From positions 287,425-351,424 of the forward strand of contig CAMPET010000048.1 of assembly GCA_946803715.1 (NCBI GenBank): a DNA stretch of 64,000 bases. Direction: 5' to 3'. The translations under genes and the position numbers were made by a program. The notes beneath the pieces are model-generated. The model searched no databases. It saw nothing but the letters and a program-made list of their open reading frames with translations, and was not told the origin of the DNA. Every line of letters starts with the position of its first letter. The stretch's first letter is position 1. The DNA is from Beroe ovata. Taxonomy: Eukaryota; Ctenophora; Nuda; Beroida; Beroidae. Positions 36,020 through 49,928 of this stretch are shown in pieces.

Positions 36020-38086
36020 GTAAGTTGTTCCCTCATGTGGAGCGACTCATGAGCTTCACATAGGTGGTTGAATTAATATAGGTACAGCACCTACTCATCA
36101 GTGCCACTCCTTAGATATTGTAAATACTTACAAGGACAAATCATCAAAATTACAGTACTGTAACATTGTAATAAAATGATGTCATCAAGTGTGACACACT
36201 GTCTGTGTATGGTTCGTTATGAAATTACTTTTGGACACATTTACACACATTGCATTATTGCTGTTACTGAGAACTGTAACATGCACTTAATCCAGTGTCC
36301 TGGGGTACATTACTACAGCATGGTATAAAGGTGGTAGTATGAGCTTTGTTACCACGGTAACTTGATTTGAGACATAGTGTAATAATGCAGCACTGACTAG
36401 TGTGTACTTGGTTATTTACTAGATTGGTAGAAACATGGTATTCTGCTTTAACTTGGACATGACAGCACTATTGTTCACTGGATGTGTATGGGTGTGAGGT
36501 GAAGATTGAAGAAGAAAAAGGTTCTTAATCGGTAGTCAATTATATGAGTGAAAGATGAGAATTAAACGGCTGACACCAATTCCAATTCATTCATATTCCG
36601 TGTTAATGTTCAATCGTTCAGTAGATGCTGTGCTTTAGTCCTATATTCCGTAATGGAATAGTTTACTAACGGTAATTATCGATTTTGCTGAGTTCATAAA
36701 TACGTGAATCACAAAATTACCTTACTCAATAATAAAATGACCGACAACCACTAATAAAATCATATAACTGCATTGGCTAGTGTAAATCTGACGGTTGTGA
36801 AGTTTACTTCCATGATGGTTCCCGCTTGTTTGTTCAGTGGATTATTAAGCGTTGGATTCGCTGTGATACCGTCGATCCACTCTAATGAAGTGGGGTGTAT
36901 GATGGCACAGATACATTAGCTCATTAAGTCAAATTGTATCAGTATTCAGTAACTATTCCTGTAACCTACTGCATGTTTTCCCTGTCACAGTTTTTCCATT
37001 GCACAGTGCCAAGTCATTGTCGTGAGTGAAATTTCACTGAAAACTCTTTGTTGGGAGTTGGATGAAGCAATGAGCTTATCGTATCAAAAACGCAGAAAAA
37101 ACAAACAAAACATCCTGATAACCGATTCATTATGTGGGATCTATATTTCGCTAGTCGCCTCTAACTACCGTCATGGTCGGGGCTGAAGTAGAGTGGTGTT
37201 CACTGTAACCGGGCAGTGAACAACAAGATATGTGGTAGTCTGTAGTCACCATGCTAGTCTCTCTCACGATCACTTAATAAAGTCACCTGGTAAAGTTACC
37301 TGGTTAAGTGATCTATCAGTTGTCGGTATCATAGTCTCATCTTAGTTCCATAATATGCGGATATTTTGCGATTGCATATTATGGGTAGATGATATTGTCT
37401 GACTTGATGAAAATTTGATAATGCTTGTCTTAATCAAAAATAAGATATTATTGTCTTTATGACTCTATTTAACGAACTTTATCATTTATAAAGTCGCAAT
37501 AAATATCGGAAATGTCGATGAATTTTGTAAATCGTGCTTGTCACCGGACAAATCCATAGCGGTGATTGTCGTCAAATTCCATTATGCCGTATTACCCACG
37601 CAGATTAATAATTTGTCAATAATGTTATTTCTGATCGGTAACCAAATGGATTTACCTTTTTGCAGTGACTCAGGAGCCGTATCTCGGTGTGCATCTCTTA
37701 ATAAGGGATTCTCTCATCTCAGTATTACTATACTAGTTTAGTTGAACATAATCTGTCGTGAAATAGAATAGTATTAGAAGCTAATCGCCAATCTATATAT
37801 GCATTATTAGCTGATAAGTTACCTCTGTTCAGTAGTCTAAATTATGGGGAACGTGAACGTATTGCACACACACATATTCACATATATATGCTTCTCGTTT
37901 TGAATACTTATGCGATATATATGCTGAGCACCTAATCAGCACACACGTGTCACAGAGTCTCACGATTAATGACAAGCGCTTGCTTTGTTTAATTATCTGG
38001 TAAATGATGATATAGGTATACGCGCTTGTCTTGGACTACTATTTTTATATTATTCCGAGTTGACGTGTTTGTTGCTGTTCACCATT
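36020..38086. other. Intron or intergenic, no gene seen
   Basis: No coding exon found. It contains an X-box-like palindrome GTTACCACGGTAAC at 36348-36361 and AT-rich sequence with ATATATGC motifs just before the 38087 start. Confidence 0.4.
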
Positions 38087-41000
38087 ATGCCCGCGTCTAG
38101 CAACAATAGGTCAGGGATACATTTGCCACGATTGAAGGAGTTTACAAAGCTACAAACAATATACGAGGACCCTTCTACGGAGCTTAACTCGAAATTAAAT
38201 AACTCAAAGTTGAAGCAGATATCTGGACTTTCCTCCAAAAGGAAGCTGGGGCCGATCGTAATCATGACAGCCACAGAACGTGAATCAGTCTATGAGACTG
38301 CTGACCATGAATCACCCCGGAAAACGTTAGAGATCAGTATTCCCTCTCCATTCTCCAACGCATCAGACTTCCCTCCCTACACCATCCCAAACCAAGTTGA
38401 GGACGAGACCCCACACTCCCAGTCGATAATCAGGAATTCATTCTATTCCTGGGATGTCGGGATCAAGAGTAATACCAACCGACGGGTTTCATTCCACGAC
38501 TCTGCTTTCACCATGAGATCACGCAAAACTTCACATGATGAAAAGCAGGAGAATGTAGTGAAGCAGGGTAATCGTCATGCGCGGTGTGAACACGTGACTT
38601 GGTGCACGTGCAAAAACCATGGAAATAGCAGCTGCACGTGCGCTGCGCGCAGCCAGGGATCGCAAAGGAGGCGACACAGTGTTCCAACTCGAAGTAGGGA
38701 CAGTTCATCTAACACTTTTCTCATGATAACTCGCATTGATCCAGTTGATAAGGGGAAGGGGAGTGGCAAGAATGGAAACATTCTCAAGCTTGAAATGAAG
38801 GTGGGTTCAGTGCTATTTGGCATTCGAAATTATTTGCAATCTGCAACTACCTATCGGCATGTCATTTGGCGGTATAGGTAGTCTGTTGGCGTTTATCCTC
38901 ATATAAACACCGCCTAGACAACGTTTATATCGATACAATATATTCCCTTATAACAAAGCTCTTTTAAAAACGCTGTTTACCATGTCGCTTAGCAACTAAC
39001 ATTGGTTGGGAGAGAGGGTCAATCATGTGCGCAGCTATTTAACCGGTTTATTATATATAAACCTACTGAATATCATGATGTCGTCGCAAAAACTCCATTG
39101 CGCCATATATTACGCTGTCTAGTTATATGATAAACTGCAATACTGCATATATGTGAACGTGTGTTGCTAATGATAAGGACACTCTGAGTTTACCTCAAAC
39201 TAGAAACTTATAGAGCTACTGGAAGTCGTCTCTAACGTCCTCACGATATACCGCTGACTTATACAAACTTATGTAAGCGTGCGTCCTTATAGATGACAAT
39301 GCTCTAGATCAATGTAGCTAGATTTTCCTGGTCTTGCTGACGGAAATCAGAATCAACACAACATTTTTCAGTCGATAAGATCCATTAACAATCCCGAGGA
39401 GGTAATTTCCAAATCCCCATTACGACTCCCCTTTCCTCTTCCCCCCTTCCTCTTCACTCTTCTCCCTCTCCCCCTCCCTCTCCCCCCTCTCGTGTCTCTA
39501 GCTACCAATGTTGCATCAGCAGCAGTGTGTGTACAGTATATAAATCAACACAGTGTGTACTACAGTAGTAGTGCACCTCGGAGAGTATGCATGACCTCCA
39601 AATATCTCAACAATAATATGCTGCAATCATTGTGTGGATAGTTTAAATTCTTGTGCAGCAGAAGCAATTTGATGACTGGTATATATTAGAGCGGGAAGGA
39701 GGGGGCAAATTAAAGTGCGCTTCCATAAAGGATGATGGAATCCTCAGATCGCCAATATGTTACTTTGTATGACTAGCAAACACACACACACACATACACA
39801 CACATANTTTCATGGAAATGTCACCTATGTACGGTAGATTAAAAAATACTTTCAATCTTTCTGGTCCTTCACTAGTCTCTTTTCCATTCTCATTACTCTC
39901 TATCTTCTTGTCGAGTTCTTTCTTGATAATATTATAAGAAAAATTCCTATTATAGCCATTATTGCTAAGCATAGAAACAATCTTTTCAACCTCTTCATGA
40001 AAAAGTTGCCACGAGCTACAGATTTTGTGAGCTCGGTCAACTAAGGTCCTAATTACTCCATTGTGTGTGTGTATGTGTTATAGTATCATATATTCTGATC
40101 ATGTTTCCAGTTTAATGTATGAACAGTTACATCCGGATTATTATGACAGTTAACACTAGACAGATGTATTATATGGGGTCTGCACCATTTGATCATATCC
40201 TGATGATGAGATCACGTGATTACAAGTTAATGATCATTAAATCTCTGGATCAAATCTTGTAGATGGAAATAATCACGGTATAGCTGCACACGGCCATGTT
40301 ACGTCATACTGTATGTTTAAAATGAGGGGGAGGGGACAATCTGCTCAATAAACCGTGCTGAGGCTCCCTGGTTAACAAGCCCCAGTGCTCCCTAATCAGC
40401 ATGCCCCGATGCCCCCTAGCCCAATCAAAGTCGTGCCGTACTTGTTTACAAGCAGAGCTCACACTCGCCTCGTAACATTTCCGTTTATTTCCGGCAATAT
40501 TCCATGTCATCAGCATATGAAAACTCGCAACAGCTGATAGAAATGCATTATATATCGGCTACAAAGTCGGATTCAGTGTAATTGAAGTGAAGAAAGGGAA
40601 TTGAATTCTTCAAAAACATGTTGCAAGCATTTTCCTCTTTTGACGCTACCTTTTAATCAGTTTGAAGCGTATCACGTCAGTCTATTTGAAGTTTACAAGA
40701 GAATTGATACACTTTGAACATTGACTTTCTTCTAAAAAGTAAAAAAGTAACTTGAAAAGAAGCTTTGATTTACCTATTTGAGTTTGTCATAATTCACGCT
40801 TCATCCATTCATCTCTTATCGTATAATGGTGGAGGGGGATTTATGATGATTTCGTTCGAAGTTTTCTTACGATTGAATTAAATTCTTCTGGCGTTTCATA
40901 ACAATGCATTAAAATTCAACAATAAAATTTTAAACTATCAAATGTGAGGAGAAATAGTTGCATGACAGATGACACATAACAATGCACCATTGTTCCATTG

Positions 41001-44000
41001 ACACGATGTGTGTGTGTTTGTGTATGTGAGTGTTTGTGACTTGTGTGTGTGTGTGTGTGTGTGTATGTGTGTGTGTGTCTGTNTGTGTGTGTGTGAGTGT
41101 GAGTGTGAGTGTGAGTGTGTTACGTGTGTGAGTTTGTGTGAGTATGAGTGTGTGTAATAACAAGTATACATATGTAGAGTGGTAGGAGCACACACACTGA
41201 CACACTGCACACTACATCAGCTACAATCATGAGCAGATATCCAACTAAATTTACTAGGCTGACCGAATTCAATTTTCAACTCTCATCTCTGGTTTTTTCT
41301 CCCATCTCTGATTTTCTCATTCTCTCTCAGGGCAGGAGACGTCTTGTTCCGGCGGTTGTAGGTTTCGATGAGGATGAACGACCGCCACTTTCCCCAGAAC
41401 AGGTAAATCACGACTCATACAACCTTACAGCAAACTAACAACCTAACGACTAACGTAACAACTAACAACCTAACACACCACTCCCTCCCTTTTCCCTTCT
41501 CTCTGTTATTACATCATTCAGTTTGTCGGGTTTTCACTCGGTAATTGTTATTTCCTGACAGAACCTGACATCCCTAGCCCACTCTTAGTCCCCTACTCTT
41601 CCCCCCTTCCACTGACAACATTCCTTAAAGCTCCCCAATCCCCATTCGCCAGGGGAATCTATTCCCTCCTCAATTTATTACTGCTTTCCGTGGGAAATAT
41701 ATGGAAATGTTTACTGATTAATCAGGCAGAACTCTTCTGTTATTATGCAACGCAATGGTAGAATCGATCATGTACCTAATGTATGAACCTAACATTTGAT
41801 TGATTTATATTGAGTTAATAATCATAAGATCTTATGTTCCCACCTTGCGATATTAATGCGTGCAGCTTGCATAAATTTATGCGAAATAAGGGACTATCAT
41901 ATTCAGTATTGACTTATTGAGCGTATACTGATCTCTCCAACTTTTTCCAGCTATGTTTGACACTATCAGATGCACAGGCACGACAATCGCAAGTTTTTGC
42001 ATTATTGTGTAAAACAACGTTGTAGTTGTGTTCACCAGAGCATATCAATCGTTCCATTCAGATTTACGGAGAGAAATTTCTATTTTTAGTAACATGGAGT
42101 GTTTAAACAGACGTGTGCAGCAGCCTGGAGTGTTTACATTGACCAGCAGCAGCAACACTGACAAGCTGTGTTGACTGCTGAGAAAGTCTCTTAAAACAGA
42201 GTGCTCATTATGACGTATATGCTTCACCTCCCTCAAATTAATGAGACACATATCATCCCCACTCTGAGACATCATGGCGCCGACTGCTGCTGCACAACAC
42301 AACCGCGCCGCTTCTCCTACACTTTTGCAGCACTCCCGGAGATGTTCCGATTCCGAAAGTTTTGCACCTCGCAAACTCCGGCTCTCCGAGCGATGCACGA
42401 TGCGAATTTCCGGAATTACGATAGTCTCCGGGCGCCGTTCGTCCGTATTTCCGACTCCGCGGTCGAGGATAAAGTGGTGGTGGCTCGGCCCAGCACGTCG
42501 GTAAAACCTGTATGTGAAGAGGAGGAGGATAGGGTAGGACGGACTCTGTCAGGTGGTAGGAGGATGGTACCTGGTAGACTGGTTCCTGGTACCACCGGTA
42601 AAGTGGGTGGTACTAGAAGAAGTGGTGTCATTGCGAGATCGCGGAGGATAAGAAGGGGGAAGGTATGGCGGGAATTTATCTGGGGACTTCATTAGATAGT
42701 CTTGCATAGATCTAGTCTTGCGCAGATCTAGTCTTGTTCAGATCTAGTCTTGCGCAGATTTGTCTCCAGTTGCGTCTGTAAAAACGGGACATGTATAGGC
42801 TTTGTTTTCAAATTGTCACTGCATCTCGCATGTTGCTTGTGATCTGAGATTTGCGGCTTTAAAATCCTTTTAATTAAAGCGGCAGTCATGGTCACGTCAT
42901 TCACTTCTTTCTTTCCTTCATATGTAAATAAGCAGTGGTAACAACTCCCACAATACGTGATAAAAAGGATTGATATTAATCATTTTTCAAGCGTAGTTGA
43001 GAATATTATTAAGTAGCTGTCAAATGGAAAACATTTGAATGCAGATATCTCATGTCTAGAGCGTGTGTATTGATGCAGATTGTATACTCTATATGCACGC
43101 GTAATTTTAACACACGATGAATTGCAAACAGCGACTGCACTCTTATGTAGACCATTGCATGTATGAAAATGAACGTCCGCGATTCCGAAAACTATGAGCT
43201 CCAATTCGTTCCAAGCCAGTTTATCAGCCACATCAACTGAATTTCACGACCTTTCAGGCTTGGCAGAAAAGTTTTGAAGATTCGCACAGCAGAAAGGTAA
43301 GATATTCCAGTTCATTCAAATATTAATTCGTGATTGTTGAAATCGAAGTTTTTCTTCCTTTGATAGACGGTTTCATGGAACGCGCGGATATTTTGAACGC
43401 TATGTCGTGAAAACTAACGCATCGACAACTATTGGTTCACGCGCTTTTAGCGCGCGGCGCTGTAGAATTCACGCGCTTAATTTGCCAGCATCTGAAAAGT
43501 TTCTTAATCAGGGTGATGAAAACGGGTCAGAAACATCGTATGTCAACTTTGTACGATCGTACCAAGGCTCTAGTAGTAGGAGTAGTATAGGGAGCAACTC
43601 TAAACCACAGCATGCTTGGGGTTCAGGTCAGTTTAGGGACATTATCGTTGATTAACCAGATTACCTAACTTAATCTAAATTTGTATCTGATTTCCAATAA
43701 TCTGCCCTTAGATTCATCGTCAAATGGTCAGAAGAAGCACAAGGGCAATGTCAAGGTTCCTGTCTGCAGTCAGTCTGTCCCCAGTAACACACCACGACGC
43801 AATTCCCGTGAGGAGGCAAACTACAATATCAGTGCTACGGTAACTGAGCATTTTCTTCAAATTTTAGGTCTTCACTCATAATGAATGGTGATTACTTTTT
43901 TACATTTTCGATGATTTGTTCCTGCTCGGTGAGTGTTATTCATGAACGTGTGCGTGGTATACCCAGGTGTTACCTCGCGGAGTATTGGCAGATACTGACA

Positions 44001-47000
44001 AGTCAGCGACACCGAATAGTAACGATGACATCATCGCTCCTAAGAGTGGTGACACCACGGTAAGTAACTTATAGTCACATCACGTGACATCAGCCATAGT
44101 AGCTATAGCACTAGGTCATGGAGGTATTCATAATTCTTACTCGATATCGTGTAGAAAAGGCGTCGGAGCTCAGTGAAAGTGAGACGGCCCAAGAACACCA
44201 AATCTGTGTCTACACTTCTTGTAAATATAAACGAGCTGTGCGCTGCGATGCTCAATACCTTGATCACGGATCATTGCTGATCATGCGCTGATTGCCGATT
44301 ATGCATGGTATGATCCAATAATATTGCTGATAATCATCCACAAATAGCTCAGTCCTGGGCTGAAGTTCTATATATTAGTTTGCTGATTGAACATAGCAGC
44401 TATTCCAAACACGCGGCTCACCAGCAATAATGAATATGTATATTTGAGCTAAGACCCCGATCCTTGGTCAACTAAAATGAGCTATTAACCGCAATAGTAT
44501 GTCTAGTTGAAGATGCCTATATATTCCTCTGTGTCTTGCCGATGAGGCTATATTAAACCGTCTGTTTGCGCATGAACTTCAAATCACTACCACGCTTCTT
44601 GTTTGGAGTAAGTTGCTGCGAGCTGACATGTGGGCTGGTCGGACTATGCTGGTCTGTTTTCATCTGATTTAGTGAATCAATGATTTAGTTACTAATGATT
44701 CCAAATCAATGATTTTGTTGCTCGAACGATTACGGATTAAGATTTTGCTTCTCATCGTAATTGAAAAGAACAACTTCAATCATCTTTGTGATAAACGCTT
44801 ATGTATAGCTTGACACCCCCCTATCTTGTCCCCCAAACACCTTTCTCTCTCCCTCATGACACCCCTCTACCTCTCTAACATGCCCCTCCTCCTACTCTCC
44901 CGTCTCTCAGGGTGACGGAACGTTGACGGAGGAAGGAGGACTAACCACTCCGGACCTGACCTCCCCACCTGACGATAAGACGAACCAGGTATGATATAGA
45001 GATATTGGAAACTCCAACACCCAACTGCTCCGCTCAAACAAGAGTGAGGTGTTGGTGCGCAGTCACTCCCTTTCTGCACAACATTATGAAATTGAGTAGA
45101 TATATGTTGAGTTGATTCGTCGTCATTATCATGTCATGAATTGCGGCTGATAGAAATAAGAAAGTTCTTGGGAAGCGCAAGATGCTTCCCTCCCCACCTT
45201 AGCGACTATAAATTAGGCCTGCATACACATCATCGTCAATATATCAGCTGTTGTTGTTGTTATCGCATGATGTTTATGTTGTAGTACATACGTTTTTCTC
45301 ACTCAGATGATGGAGGAAACTGTCGCTCCCCTGGTAACCCTCTTTGATAGATCTACTCAGATGGGATCACACAGCTCTACAACCCTCGAGAGGTGAGACT
45401 GAGACACCATTATTTGCCGTTCCTCTATATTGTTCCTTTATATTGTCCCTCGCGAAATCTAGTGTTTTCTAGCTGTCATCGTGACACACATGTCAGCGCA
45501 CGATCAGAAGACATAGTGTAAATCTGTAAATTTGTTTTGACACGGGGGGTCCATTAAAATCCATGTTGTCTCTCTCACACGCATACACACACGCAGACTC
45601 CGATATCGACGCAGCTGGCATTGAGTAATTGTAACACTATTCTGTGTGTGCGAATATAGTGATTAGTTCATAGGAAATGCCAGCTTTGCGATCCCGCAGA
45701 ACACAGCTCGTTTTGTTATCGTATTATACTGGCAATGAACATCATATCTCCTCCATAGCAACAGCTGTTTATTTTGCTTTTCTTAGTCGAAATGTTGATT
45801 AGAACTCACGGACTAAAGTGCAATATAGGCAGTTGCAGAGTACGTGATTTTGCATTCTGTTCTCACAATCTATCCCCTCTAATCAGGAGCTATGAAACGT
45901 CAGTTGAAGACAGGTCACACGTTGACAGGTGTGACAAAGGCTGTCAGACTGTCACACAGAAGTAAGTGCTTGGTTAAGTAAGTTTTGGTAAGGATGATAT
46001 GAAGAATGACAGTGTGACTTGTTCCCTACTGAATGAGAATTAAAGTGCGACAAGTAGTATCGCGAGTTGTACCATTGTTAATCCTACACAGGCTAGGGAA
46101 ACCCCCAACTCAAGGTTCAGACTTTTTCCAAAAGGAGAATCGCGAAGACGCCCTCAAGAACAAGGTACTAGTTTTCTTGTTTCTTCTTCCCTCTTGTCAC
46201 AACCTGATACGCCCCATGTCGATTAACCAGTTCATCATCAGACTGCAACTGCCTTCCCCATTCTTCTTCCCCTCTCTTTCCAGTTCCTTGAGTTGTTAAC
46301 GGTTGCCATGGTTTCCATCAGGTCCAGTCTCAAGTCCAGAGTAAACTAAACAGGAAGCAGCGGAAGACGTCGACTGGAAACTCAGTAGATTTAGCACAGC
46401 CGAAATTCAAGGAGGTCAGTTCGAAATGGATTGATCATCAGAAACATACCACATCGACTTCCATTTCCTTCTTTCCCATTACTGGTGCTTGTTAATAGTG
46501 CATTATCAACAAATGATTCGTCATGCGATTGGTGTTAAAGTGAATTCGGAGTCCCATCTGACATCACTTGTGAGGGTATCTCTTGGCTCGTAGCCAGATG
46601 GAGCAATCTAGCAAGCATTATTTACAACGCATGAATCATGGAGTACTGCGTTCGTACCGGTTTCACCTTTGAAATCACACACACACACGCACACACACGA
46701 TTGTGATCCATGGTTCACTTTGTATCGGGTTTTGTCGAGCTGTTGTCTGTTCTTCGGGCCATATTCCCTACTATCCATCGCATTGCAAAAGTGTGACAAA
46801 TTATCACTTGTACCATTTCCACGATTTTCATTTCACACTGTATTCACCCCTGTGGTAATGCGCTCACACCATTTGTACTTGACCATACTATTTGTTTGTT
46901 GGAGCTGTACACAATTTGGATCCTACATTGATGATGATCCTACATTGTCCAAAATGGCTGTGCAAAATTGCAAATATAACACGCTTTCCTTTTACCAATA

Positions 47001-49351
47001 CACGAACGACGTACGTGCACATGTTTTAACAATACTATCTGTGCCACAGCTGTCAGATCGTTGTATCTAGCTTCACAAAAAGGTGGTATCAGTCTTTACG
47101 AAGGTGGTAGAAGATGTCATGAACAATGACCAATGAACACACTCACATACACATTCGACCACAGCGTGTGTAGCATGTGTTGAATGTGTCTTATGATTCA
47201 TCAGAAGCACACAGCGCATATTGGCAACAACATGGTCTCGACCATGTGTGTCACACTGTGACACATGTGTGTGACGTGTGTCACAGCACACATCAGCTCG
47301 TGTCACGGTCTGGTCTGGTCCATACCACGCTCAGACTCTCCAGGAGAGTCTCCTAACTCTGCTTCATTGGTTCCTTCACATTTCTTTTTTCCTCACGTCG
47401 TGTTCTTCACATCATGATGGTAGCCGGACCATTTAGCTAAGTCTATATATAGCTGATTAAGTTTATATAGTATGCGTTTTGCATTGACAGTCGCGACTGT
47501 CACCGTCAGCGCATATTATTTGTTAATTTCGACATTTTGACAGTTGATTGAATCACATAACCACGAATAGAACTGTCTGAAATATGTCGCACATATCCGG
47601 AATGGGGTGACGCACCGTCTAAGATCGGTTGTCATGGCAACATTCAAAGACATATACGATGGGATTGGGAATGAGTATGAATCATCCTACACTAGAACCT
47701 CCATTTCTGTCTACCCGGGATCAGTACGTTGAACGGGGAGTTGGGAAACTAGCAAAGATGATACTACCTTGAGTTGGAATATGAAACACATAGAGTTGTA
47801 ATTGTAGTAAAAAAACATAGTCTTTACAAGGCAAAGTCTATGTTATTCTGGAGGTTGAAAGCTGTATTTTTCCACACAGCCGGTCAAGAAGTTCCAATAC
47901 AATAACGTTTACCGTATTTTCAGATTCCTGATTTCAACATGGCTAACTGGGTTCAATCAAGGATTCTAGTTAGTGCTCAATCAGCCAGATACGAGTTACC
48001 GATGGACATGCACGTCTTATCAAGTGAGTATGTACTATCCTAAGTGATGCTAAGTTACTAAGTGATGCTAAGTGTGTGTTCCAACGATGAACGATAATCT
48101 GCCGAAATCATGTCATGCGAGACAGTGCAAACTTCGCTCGCGAGACTTCGCAGCAGAACAGTACTCGCGGTGAATGTCGTGGCCAGAACGCGTTGTATGG
48201 ATCCAGCGATACGAACCGATGCGTAGATTCATGTTTACTGATACGTACGTCATATGCTGATTGCTGATGATTGCTACTTTCAGAGCTTTCTCCACTGGAA
48301 TACATCACAGAATACGCAATCATATGGTAAGTGTGTGCCAGTGCAGTTGCAGAATATTATCTCAAGTGAAAAATGAAATAGTTTCGCGCATTTGTAACCA
48401 AGAATGGTGATCTATACTTCCTTGCAGCAAGAGAAGACAAGCCCTGTACAAGCTCATCTTCTCAAAACACGATAGAGAAAGGAAGCATTTCCTAAAGAGA
48501 CCGGTAAGTAGTATGATCAGTGACCACGTGTAAGTGTCAATACCATAAGGTGTGAGACATTTCGCTGCCGACTTTTCGTCCCTTCACCTCCCCCTCCCTT
48601 CCTAGCAAGTAATAGCTGGACTCAAGGAGATTCACCTTGGATCAGCTAGTGATCACGAGATCGCGTCAATTCTCAAGGTGGGACCTATACTACCAGCAAG
48701 CCGTGTTCATTCATCATAGCCTGGCCAAATAATTACAGGCCACGCCCTCTTCTCACGATTTATTACATCTAGTCTTCCACCATGTGTTTCAGTTAATAAA
48801 CTTGGAAGATAATTTCAAGATCGATTTCCGCTTCTTCTGCAGTATTGCAGCCTTCTCTGAGCGGGTCCTGGCTCGATGGATGATTTTGCCAGGTAAGATA
48901 AGTGGTGTCAATGTTCATTGCTCAAGTGGAGCCAATGTTCAAGTGGAGTCGAAGGGAAGTAAGGTAAATGGTAGAGCTATTAGCTCAGCTATAAAGTGAA
49001 TAAGTGAGGTCAAGTGGAATAAGTGTCGTGGACCGTGGTATTGTTAAAGTGGTGTCAAGTGAGCGTGGTGTCAAAGTGGAATCAGTGTTGAGGGAAGTGG
49101 TGTCAGCGCTCACAAACCATTACTCCCACAGGAGGTGCTATGACGGAAAAAGAAACAATAGAGAAGGCAGATTTCACCAATCTCTCATGGAAATTGGAAG
49201 GAGTCGATGTGAGTGTCATCATGATCAATTGCTAATCAAGTTTCAGTTTCAAGTCCATAAAAATCTTAAAATGTGGTCAAATATTCTCGTTCTATATTCC
49301 ACTTTCTTTCAGATAACCAACCATATGCAGAAAGTTCTCTACGCCTTATGA
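38087..49351 (+). CDS. Long multi-exon protein with EF-hand-like helical C-terminus, function unknown
   Basis: Exons (+): 38087-38800, 41331-41402, 43512-43626, 43712-43839, 43967-44059, 44155-44220, 44911-44988, 45307-45392, 45887-45961, 46092-46164, 46322-46414, 47924-48023, 48284-48326, 48428-48503, 48606-48677, 48793-48892, 49132-49208 and 49313-49351 (TGA). Phases agree at every joint, giving about 700 residues. The 238-residue first exon is hydrophilic, with a Cys/His-rich patch (CEHVTWCTCKNHGNSSCTCA) and arginine-serine runs. The middle is basic and disordered (KRRRSSVKVRRPKNTK). The last about 200 residues look folded and conserved: NWVQSRILVSAQSARYELPM, YKLIFSKHDRERKHFLKRP, LEDNFKIDFRFFCSIAAFSE and ADFTNLSWKLEGVD. 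Helix-loop-helix spacing resembles a degenerate EF-hand pair, but canonical Ca2+ ligands are not obvious. The gene precedes CFAP97D, 0.7 kb apart, in the same orientation. Confidence 0.72.
38801..41330 (+). other. Large intron of the EF-hand-like gene
   Basis: No exon found. It holds a pyrimidine tract (39420-39500), a CA repeat with a single N (39779-39807) and a GT repeat with a single N (41008-41160). Short ORFs through these are artefacts. Confidence 0.55.
41008..41160. repeat. (GT)n microsatellite with GAGTGT variants
   Basis: Interrupted GT/GAGT repeat containing one N at 41083. Confidence 0.9.
42342..42500 (+). CDS. Candidate alternative first exon
   Basis: GC-rich ORF beginning ATGTTCCGATTC with 53 codons (MFRFRKFCTSQTPALRAMHD, then VEDKVVVARPSTS) and ending in phase 0 at a GTAAAA donor, which is compatible with the phase-0 exon at 43512. 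The other frame (HSRRCSDSESFAPRK) would continue from the 41331 exon but ends in the wrong phase for 43512. CpG richness of 42280-42500 suits a promoter-proximal exon. The frame choice is not settled, and the ORF also reads through to a stop at 42693-42695. Confidence 0.4.
42695..42765. repeat. Tandem repeat, units with AGATCTAGTCTTG
   Basis: About four copies of an 18-20 bp unit (GCGCAGATCTAGTCTTG and variants) following the candidate exon. Confidence 0.85.
43380..43480. other. CGCG-rich mini-island
   Basis: ACGCGCGGATA, CACGCGCTTTTAGCGCGCGGCGC and CACGCGC in AT-rich flanks, about 50 bp before the exon at 43512. Shares the GCGCGCGGCG core with other islands in the window. Confidence 0.4.
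46415..47633 (+). other. Intron of the EF-hand-like gene
   Basis: No exon recognised. It contains a short CA repeat at 46676-46700 and imperfect CACATGTGTGTGACAC repeats near 47200-47290. Confidence 0.45.
47628..47641. promoter_or_regulatory. RFX X-box-like site
   Basis: GTTGTCATGGCAAC fits the X-box pattern (R Y Y N Y Y W W R R N R A C). Overlaps the candidate start codon at 47634, so it may equally be coincidental to that coding start. Confidence 0.35.
47634..47723 (+). CDS. Candidate alternative first exon for a short isoform
   Basis: ATG followed by 30 codons (MATFKDIYDGIGNEYESSYT, ending VYPGS) and a GTACGT donor in phase 0, in frame with the exon at 47924. This would give a short form (about 190 residues) consisting mainly of the conserved C-terminal region. 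The ATG sits inside a perfect X-box-like sequence, GTTGTCATGGCAAC (47628-47641). No in-phase acceptor precedes it, which favours a first exon over an internal one. Confidence 0.45.
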
Positions 49352-49928
49352 CGTAGCTTCATCCTAGCCTTTGAAATAATGTTTGATGTAACGAATTTGA
49401 GAGCGAGGTTGAGCTATGAAGCATGGGCAGATGGAGAGAGATAGCCGGATTGGAATGATGGATCACAAGTGATATTCGATACCGAGTACATCGGTAGATG
49501 GTCTGGTCGATGGTCAAGCGCTGTTGATTGATGAATTGGGGCTTGACTGTTGAACGAATTTGAACGTATTTTGGTAATAATGATGTTAAATTGATCCAGA
49601 TTCATTAACTGCTATATTCATTAACTGGGAAATGTTATCAATATCATGATAGTGAGCTAGTAATTATTGCTTTCCGAGTCACAATCATCAGTGAGCCTGT
49701 TTCAAATCTTTAGCCTCAAAAGCCTTTATAACTTTAAGTTTACGTATCATAAGTTGGTATTTGATTCTCGTATTTGTTTGGTCGTTTGGAACTGGAAGTA
49801 TATAACCTTTCTGTTACTGTATATAATTGTTATCAGCTATGTTATTTCTGTTAAGTCTCAAGAATCCTTGTCCAAATGGCCATTGCTCCCAGTTCTTGTA
49901 AATGCCGCTAATTCCGTGCAAAGCTCAA

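Noticed and set aside
42201-42695. 164-codon ORF as one complete gene
   Set aside because: Upstream part lacks a credible start and the GTAAAA donor at 42501 with phase-0 continuation suggests only 42342-42500 is an exon; the rest is probably intron.
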